A DNA stretch of 10,555 bases, from positions 1 to 10,555 of the forward strand of contig JAUYUF010000026.1 of the NCBI GenBank assembly GCA_030694835.1. The letters run 5' to 3'. The position numbers were made by a program, and so were the translations under genes. Position 1 is the first letter of the stretch. Every line of letters starts with the position of its first letter. The notes beneath the pieces were generated by a model. That model was not told where the DNA came from, made no database searches, and was given only the letters and a program-made list of their open reading frames with translations. This DNA is from Flavobacteriaceae bacterium. GTDB taxonomy: Bacteria > Bacteroidota > Bacteroidia > Flavobacteriales > Flavobacteriaceae. Below are positions 6,643 to 10,555 of the stretch, one piece after another.

Positions 6643-8910
6643 ATGAAAAAAATCGTTTTACTTTTTATCATTTTATTCTTTGGAATAAATTTTACATGGT
6701 CACAAGAACCAGTTTCAAAAGAAATTCAAAAAGGGCATTACAACCTTAGTAAGTTCAAACAATTAAGTGAAGAATTCGCTACACCAAATATGTATCGAAC
6801 TGCTGCTGGAGCTCCAGGTAAAAATTATTACCAACAACGAGCAGATTATAAAATTGATATTGTTTTAGACGATAAAAATCAGAAAATATTTGGAACTGAA
6901 ACAATTACTTATTTCAATAATTCACCCGATGTTTTAGAATATTTGTGGATTCAATTAGATCAAAATCGCAAAAAACCAAATTCACTTTCTGATGCAGTAA
7001 GTAATGATGGACCTGGATTGGGATATCAAGCTTCCAAATATGTTGCTGAATTTATGGGAAAACCTTTTGAAGGTGGATTTAATATTGAATCAATAACTGA
7101 TACTAAAGGAAAATCTTTAAAAAGCACCACTAATTTCACCATGATGCGAATAGATTTAGACACTCCTTTACAACCTGGATCAACTTTTAGTTTTAATATT
7201 AAATGGTGGTATAATGTCAATAATTATTTGGTAGATCGTGATCGATCTGGTTATGAACATTTTCCAAAAGACGGTAATAATTTATACATTATTGCTCAGT
7301 TTTTTCCAAGAATGGCAGTTTATAATGATGTAGATGGATGGCAACATATGCAATTTTGGGGACGTGGAGAATTTACACTTCCTTTTGGAAATTATGAAGT
7401 TTCAATTACAACTCCTGCGGATCATATTTTAGACGGAACTGGCGTTTTACAAAATCCGAAAGAAGTATTTACAACAACAGAATATCAACGATATATTGAA
7501 GCAGCTACTTCATTTGAAAAACCAAAAATTATTGTCACTCAAGCTGAAGCAACAGAACGTGAAAAACATTTTTCAGACAAAACAAAAATATGGAAATTTA
7601 AAGCAGAAAATGTTCGAGATTTTGCCTTTTCATCATCTCGTAAATTTATTTACGATATGCAAGCCGTTAAAATTGGTGGCAAAACAGTAATGGCAGTTTC
7701 TTTATATCCAAAAGAAGGAAATCCACTTTGGGAAGAATATTCAACAAAAGTAGTGGCTCACACCTTAAAATCTTATTCAAACCGTCTATTTGACTATCCT
7801 TATCCTAAAGCAATTTCAGTAAATGCAGATCAACAAGGAATGGAATATCCAATGATTTGCTGGAATTTTGGACGACCAAAAGAAGATGGTACCATTTCAC
7901 CTCAAACAAGAAATGGTATGATTGGAGTTATAATTCATGAAGTTGGACACAACTTTTTTCCAATGATAATCAATTCTGATGAACGTCAGTGGACGTGGAT
8001 GGACGAAGGTCTTAATTCATTTACACAATTGTTAGCTCAAGAAGAATTTGAAGCCAATTTCCCATCTAGAGGTTATCCAAAAAATATAGTTGAATACATG
8101 AGTGGAGATCAAAATTACATCACTCCAATTATGACACAATCTGAAAGTATTTTTAATTTTAGCAGTAATGCCTACGCCAAACCAGCAGCGGGTTTATATA
8201 TGTTAAGAGAATTTATAATGGGACATGAATTATTTGATCATGCCTTTAAAACATACTCCCATCGTTGGAAATTTAAACATCCAACTCCTGAAGATTTCTT
8301 TAGAACAATGGAAGATGCTTCTGCTGTTGATTTAGATTGGTTTTGGAGAGGTTGGTTTTATTCTACAGATGTAAATGATATTGGTGTCAAAAGTGTAAAA
8401 AAATACTATGTTACTGATAAACCAACTAAGAGAGTTAATAATATGGCTAGAGCCTATAGAATGGCAGTAACCGATTTAACCCCGATGGTATATTTAGTTT
8501 CAGAAGACAGCGATGAGTTTACAGAGGATATGAAAAATGTTAAAAATCCAACACAGGATATTAAATTATTGAGTGATTATTTAGCTGAAAATTTTTCAAA
8601 AGAAGAAGTAGCCTTACTTAAAAATCCGCTTTATTTTTATGAAATAAAATTTGAAAAACCAGGTGGATTAGTAATGCCAATTCTTGTTGATTATATCTTT
8701 GAAGACGGTTCTAAAATATCGCATAATTATCCAGCTGAGATATGGCGATTAAAAGATAAAGAAGTTATTAAACTATTGCCTAGCAATAAAGTTTTAAAAG
8801 AAATCATCATCGACCCACTTGAAAAAACTGCCGATGTAAATACAGAAAATAATTATTGGCCAAAAAGAGAAGTAGTTTCAAAACTTCAAGAATATAAAAG
8901 TCAACAATAA
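6643..8910 (+). CDS. Exported M1-family zinc metallopeptidase (gluzincin aminopeptidase-like)
   Basis: A 755-residue protein. A signal peptide is clear (MKKIVLLFIILFFGINFTWSQ, likely cut before Gln21), placing it in the periplasm, on the surface or outside the cell. Residues about 65-330 form the N-terminal beta domain of M1 peptidases (RADYKIDIVLDDKNQKIFG). The catalytic domain carries GMEYP (399-403) at the substrate-binding GxMEN position, the zinc site HEVGH (432-436), and the third ligand Glu455 in WMDEGLNSF, exactly 18 residues after the second His. Tyr511 in NAYAKPAAGLYML is a candidate catalytic tyrosine. FFRTMEDASAVDLDWFWRGWF closes the helical part, and the last 170 or so residues are beta-rich. 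I see no type IX secretion C-terminal domain. All zinc ligands are present, so an active enzyme is likely; the substrate is unknown. It follows the DUF6702-like gene by 53 nt and is closed by a strong terminator. Confidence 0.93.
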   Translation: MKKIVLLFIILFFGINFTWSQEPVSKEIQKGHYNLSKFKQLSEEFATPNMYRTAAGAPGKNYYQQRADYKIDIVLDDKNQKIFGTETITYFNNSPDVLEYLWIQLDQNRKKPNSLSDAVSNDGPGLGYQASKYVAEFMGKPFEGGFNIESITDTKGKSLKSTTNFTMMRIDLDTPLQPGSTFSFNIKWWYNVNNYLVDRDRSGYEHFPKDGNNLYIIAQFFPRMAVYNDVDGWQHMQFWGRGEFTLPFGNYEVSITTPADHILDGTGVLQNPKEVFTTTEYQRYIEAATSFEKPKIIVTQAEATEREKHFSDKTKIWKFKAENVRDFAFSSSRKFIYDMQAVKIGGKTVMAVSLYPKEGNPLWEEYSTKVVAHTLKSYSNRLFDYPYPKAISVNADQQGMEYPMICWNFGRPKEDGTISPQTRNGMIGVIIHEVGHNFFPMIINSDERQWTWMDEGLNSFTQLLAQEEFEANFPSRGYPKNIVEYMSGDQNYITPIMTQSESIFNFSSNAYAKPAAGLYMLREFIMGHELFDHAFKTYSHRWKFKHPTPEDFFRTMEDASAVDLDWFWRGWFYSTDVNDIGVKSVKKYYVTDKPTKRVNNMARAYRMAVTDLTPMVYLVSEDSDEFTEDMKNVKNPTQDIKLLSDYLAENFSKEEVALLKNPLYFYEIKFEKPGGLVMPILVDYIFEDGSKISHNYPAEIWRLKDKEVIKLLPSNKVLKEIIIDPLEKTADVNTENNYWPKREVVSKLQEYKSQQ

Positions 8911-8916
8911 AGCATA

Positions 8917-8945
8917 AAAAAAGCCACGATTAGCGTGGCTTTTTT
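8917..8945. terminator. Strong intrinsic terminator, probably bidirectional, between the M1 peptidase gene and lgt
   Basis: A 12-bp perfect stem (AAAAAAGCCACG, 8917-8928, pairing with CGTGGCTTTTTT, 8934-8945) encloses a 5-nt loop (ATTAG). A run of six T follows the GC core on the plus strand, and the A run on the left becomes a T run on the minus strand. It begins 6 nt after the M1 peptidase stop and lies 11 nt beyond the lgt stop, so it can end both converging transcripts. Confidence 0.95.
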
Positions 8946-8956
8946 AATAAATATTA

Positions 8957-9766
8957 CTATTTCTTCCTAAACACAAACCAAAATCCAACTAAAATTAAAG
9001 GAATACTTAGTAGCTGACCGGTATTTAAATTAATATTAAACATAGTTTCTATTCCTCCTTGAGATTCTTTCCAAAACTCAACAATAAAACGGACAGACCA
9101 TAGTGTAACTAACCAAACTCCAAATAAATATCCTAAAGTATCCTTTTTAGTTGTTTTCCAATAAATATAGAACAATAAAAAGAATACTGCTAAATATCCA
9201 AATGCTTCATATAATTGAGTCGGAAAGCGAGGGAAGTCTTCTCCTAACTGAACAAAAACAAAACCATAATCAATATTTGTAGGTTTACCTATAATTTCAG
9301 AATTGATTAAATTACCAATTCTAATAAAGAATCCTGCTAATGCAACAGGTATTGCAATTCTATCTAAAATCCATAGAAATGGTTTTTTGATTTCTCTTTT
9401 GCTATAAAAATAAAGAGCTATAATAATAGCAATGGCGGCACCGTGACTTGCTAACCCTTGAAATCCGGTAAATTTAAATGGATTCAATTTAAATGGCAGT
9501 ATTACTTCCAACGGATGTTGCCATAAAAATTGTGGATCGTAAAATAAAAAATGACCAATTCTAGCGCCTAGAATAGTTGCTATAACAACATACATTAATA
9601 ACGGATCTAATTTATCTACAGATACCTTTTCATTTAAAAACATTTTTTTCATCATAAATAAACCGATTCCAAAACCTAAAACAAACATCAAACTGTAATA
9701 ACGAATCATAAAGAATCCTAAATCAATTCCCAATGAGGGATCCCAATTAATAACGAGTATATTCAT
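8957..9766 (-). CDS. lgt: Prolipoprotein diacylglyceryl transferase Lgt
   Basis: Integral inner-membrane enzyme that moves diacylglycerol from phosphatidylglycerol to the lipobox cysteine of prolipoproteins, the first step of lipoprotein maturation. The 269 residues match the family length and show about seven hydrophobic segments. Family landmarks are MIRYYSLMF (20-28), GARIGHFLFYDP (67-78), QGLASHGA with His108 (E. coli His103 position), IRIGNLINSEIIGKPT with Arg149 and Asn152 (E. coli Arg143 and Asn146), FPTQLYEA (181-188) and VRFIVEFWKESQ with Arg226. The first Gly of the usual GRIGNFIN signature is Ile148 here. I recall this variant from other Bacteroidota, so it is not evidence of lost function. 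It is last in the cysS-yidD-lgt run, 14 nt after yidD. The ATG at 9766 begins a usual N-terminus (MNILVINWDPSLGIDLG). Confidence 0.96.
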   Translation of the reverse strand: MNILVINWDPSLGIDLGFFMIRYYSLMFVLGFGIGLFMMKKMFLNEKVSVDKLDPLLMYVVIATILGARIGHFLFYDPQFLWQHPLEVILPFKLNPFKFTGFQGLASHGAAIAIIIALYFYSKREIKKPFLWILDRIAIPVALAGFFIRIGNLINSEIIGKPTNIDYGFVFVQLGEDFPRFPTQLYEAFGYLAVFFLLFYIYWKTTKKDTLGYLFGVWLVTLWSVRFIVEFWKESQGGIETMFNINLNTGQLLSIPLILVGFWFVFRKK

Positions 9767-9780
9767 ATATTTTTATTTTT

Positions 9781-10023
9781 TTAATTATCTTTTTCTGGTA
9801 CTGGATCGTAACCTTTTCCTCCCCACGGATTACAACTTACAATTCTTTTGATGGATAACCATCCTCCTTTAAATATTCCATGTTTTTGCAAAGCCTCAAT
9901 GGTATAAGATGAACAAGTAGGAGAGTAACGACAACTTGATGGTGTATAAGGTGAAATTGCAATTTGGTAAAACCTAACTAACCAAATAAATGGAATTGCT
10001 AATATTTTCAATACTTTATTCAC
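9781..10023 (-). CDS. yidD: Membrane protein insertion efficiency factor YidD, GTG start
   Basis: Small inner-membrane-associated protein of 80 residues that aids YidC-dependent membrane protein insertion. The family signature is complete: ISPYTPSSCRYSPTCSSY (23-40) with Cys31 and Cys37, then HGIFKGGWLSIKRI (48-61) and CNPWGGKGYDPVP (64-76) with Cys64. The N-terminal helix (KILAIPFIWLVRFYQ) is the expected amphipathic membrane anchor. The start is GTG at 10021-10023. An in-frame stop lies only two codons upstream and no in-frame ATG exists, so GTG is the best choice, with a TTG at codon 5 as the weaker alternative. It sits 9 nt after cysS and 14 nt before lgt, so all three are likely co-transcribed. 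Outside this run yidD is often found near rnpA and yidC; here it pairs with lipoprotein biogenesis instead. Confidence 0.95.
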   Translation of the reverse strand: MNKVLKILAIPFIWLVRFYQIAISPYTPSSCRYSPTCSSYTIEALQKHGIFKGGWLSIKRIVSCNPWGGKGYDPVPEKDN

Positions 10024-10032
10024 AATTCAATT

Positions 10033-10555
10033 TTAATTAACTGAGAATGAAGTTCCTTCTTTTCCATCTTTAAGTTGAATTCCTTTTTCTAATAATTCAT
10101 CTCTAATTTGATCTGACAATGCCCAATTTTTATTGATTCTAGCTTCATTTCTTAATTTGATAAGTACTTCAACAGCACCTTTTAATTGTGAAGACAAATC
10201 AGCTTTTATAATATTTTCTAATCCTAATACATCAAAAATAAAAGCATTAATTAGTAATTTAAATTGTTCTAAATCTTCTTGATTTAAAGTTTCAGTTTCT
10301 AATTTTAATAAATTAATATATCGAACTGCTTCAAACAATTGTGCTATTAAAATCGGACTGTTAAAATCATCATTCATAGCATTATAACATGATGTTTCCC
10401 ATTTTTTAATATCAATTGTAGATGTTTTTCCAGCTTTAATTGATGCTAAACTATTAATCGCCTCCATTAACTTATAAAATCCTTTTTCAGAAGCCTCTAA
10501 AGCATCACTAGAAAAATCTAATATACTTCTATAATGTGCTTGCAACATAAAAAAT
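10033..10555 (-). CDS. cysS: Cysteinyl-tRNA synthetase, C-terminal part (5' end outside window)
   Basis: Class I aminoacyl-tRNA synthetase that charges tRNA-Cys; only the last 173 residues are visible. The frame is open to the window edge (FFMLQAHYRS at the start), so the first Met at 10548 is internal. MLQAHYRSILDFS is the conserved segment that follows the KMSKS loop by a few dozen residues. It leads into the helical DALR-type domain (SDALEASEKGFYKLMEAI, then MNDDFNSPILIAQLFEAV). The C-terminal anticodon-recognition part is also typical: RNEARINKNWALSDQIRDEL, then GIQLKDGKEGTSF. The HIGH and KMSKS motifs and the zinc ligands lie outside the window. It is the upstream gene of the cysS-yidD-lgt run, with 9 nt to yidD. 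Confidence 0.96.
   Translation of the reverse strand, partial: FFMLQAHYRSILDFSSDALEASEKGFYKLMEAINSLASIKAGKTSTIDIKKWETSCYNAMNDDFNSPILIAQLFEAVRYINLLKLETETLNQEDLEQFKLLINAFIFDVLGLENIIKADLSSQLKGAVEVLIKLRNEARINKNWALSDQIRDELLEKGIQLKDGKEGTSFSVN

Noticed and set aside
7026..7220. Minus-strand open frame of 64 codons inside the M1 peptidase gene
   Set aside because: Shadow of the M1 beta domain, with no motif or start context.
7496..7690. Plus-strand open frame of 64 codons in another frame of the M1 peptidase gene
   Set aside because: Lys/Leu-rich translation typical of out-of-frame AT-rich DNA; no frameshift in the real frame to explain.
8740..8910. Type IX secretion C-terminal domain on the M1 peptidase
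   Set aside because: The C-terminus ends in a Lys/Gln-rich helix-like tail and lacks the usual glycine and terminal-lysine strand pattern of such domains.
1..10555. Mobile element, CRISPR array, defence island or biosynthetic cluster
   Set aside because: No transposase, integrase, spaced direct repeats, tRNA, terminal inverted repeats or defence domains seen; almost every base belongs to a recognisable housekeeping or exported-protein gene.

Overview
The window reads as the chromosome of a member of the Bacteroidota, most likely family Flavobacteriaceae. The pointers are a very AT-rich base composition, A-rich stretches in place of Shine-Dalgarno sequences before start codons, a TAnnTTTG-type promoter element, and protein details typical of that group (long LptG-type permease, DUF6702-like protein, signal peptides ending in Asn-Ala-Gln). 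I cannot fix the genus. There is no sign of mobile DNA, CRISPR, rRNA or tRNA. Eleven genes fill almost the whole window, and no gap between genes exceeds about 60 bases.

Region 1 (1-3999, + strand) is a tightly packed cell-envelope and division operon: the C-terminal part of ftsK, lolA, an lptF/lptG-type permease gene with a TTG start, and a ribB gene fused to a degenerate ribA-like domain. Junctions are a 20-nt overlap, a 3-nt gap and a 1-nt TAATG overlap. The operon ends at a 34-bp perfect palindrome that probably acts as a terminator in both directions.

Region 2 (4000-6049, - strand) is a two-gene unit. A surface or periplasmic lipoprotein with six Asp-box (BNR) beta-propeller repeats comes first, followed 4 nt later by pepE, a serine dipeptidase of family S51. 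A well-matched flavobacterial -7 element lies just before the lipoprotein gene.

Region 3 (6092-8946, + strand) runs divergently from region 2. It holds a small secreted DUF6702-like protein gene and a large exported M1-family metallopeptidase gene with a complete zinc site, closed by a strong hairpin terminator.

Region 4 (8957-10555, - strand) is transcribed from right to left: the C-terminal part of cysS, yidD (GTG start) and lgt. YidD supports membrane protein insertion, and Lgt attaches the lipid to lipoproteins such as the one in region 2. It converges on region 3 at the shared terminator.

Most of the window is housekeeping. I see no defence, toxin or secondary-metabolite system and will not claim one. 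The points most worth following are the RibB-RibA-like fusion that has lost its zinc site, the uncharacterised propeller-lipoprotein/PepE pair, and the DUF6702/M1-peptidase pair.
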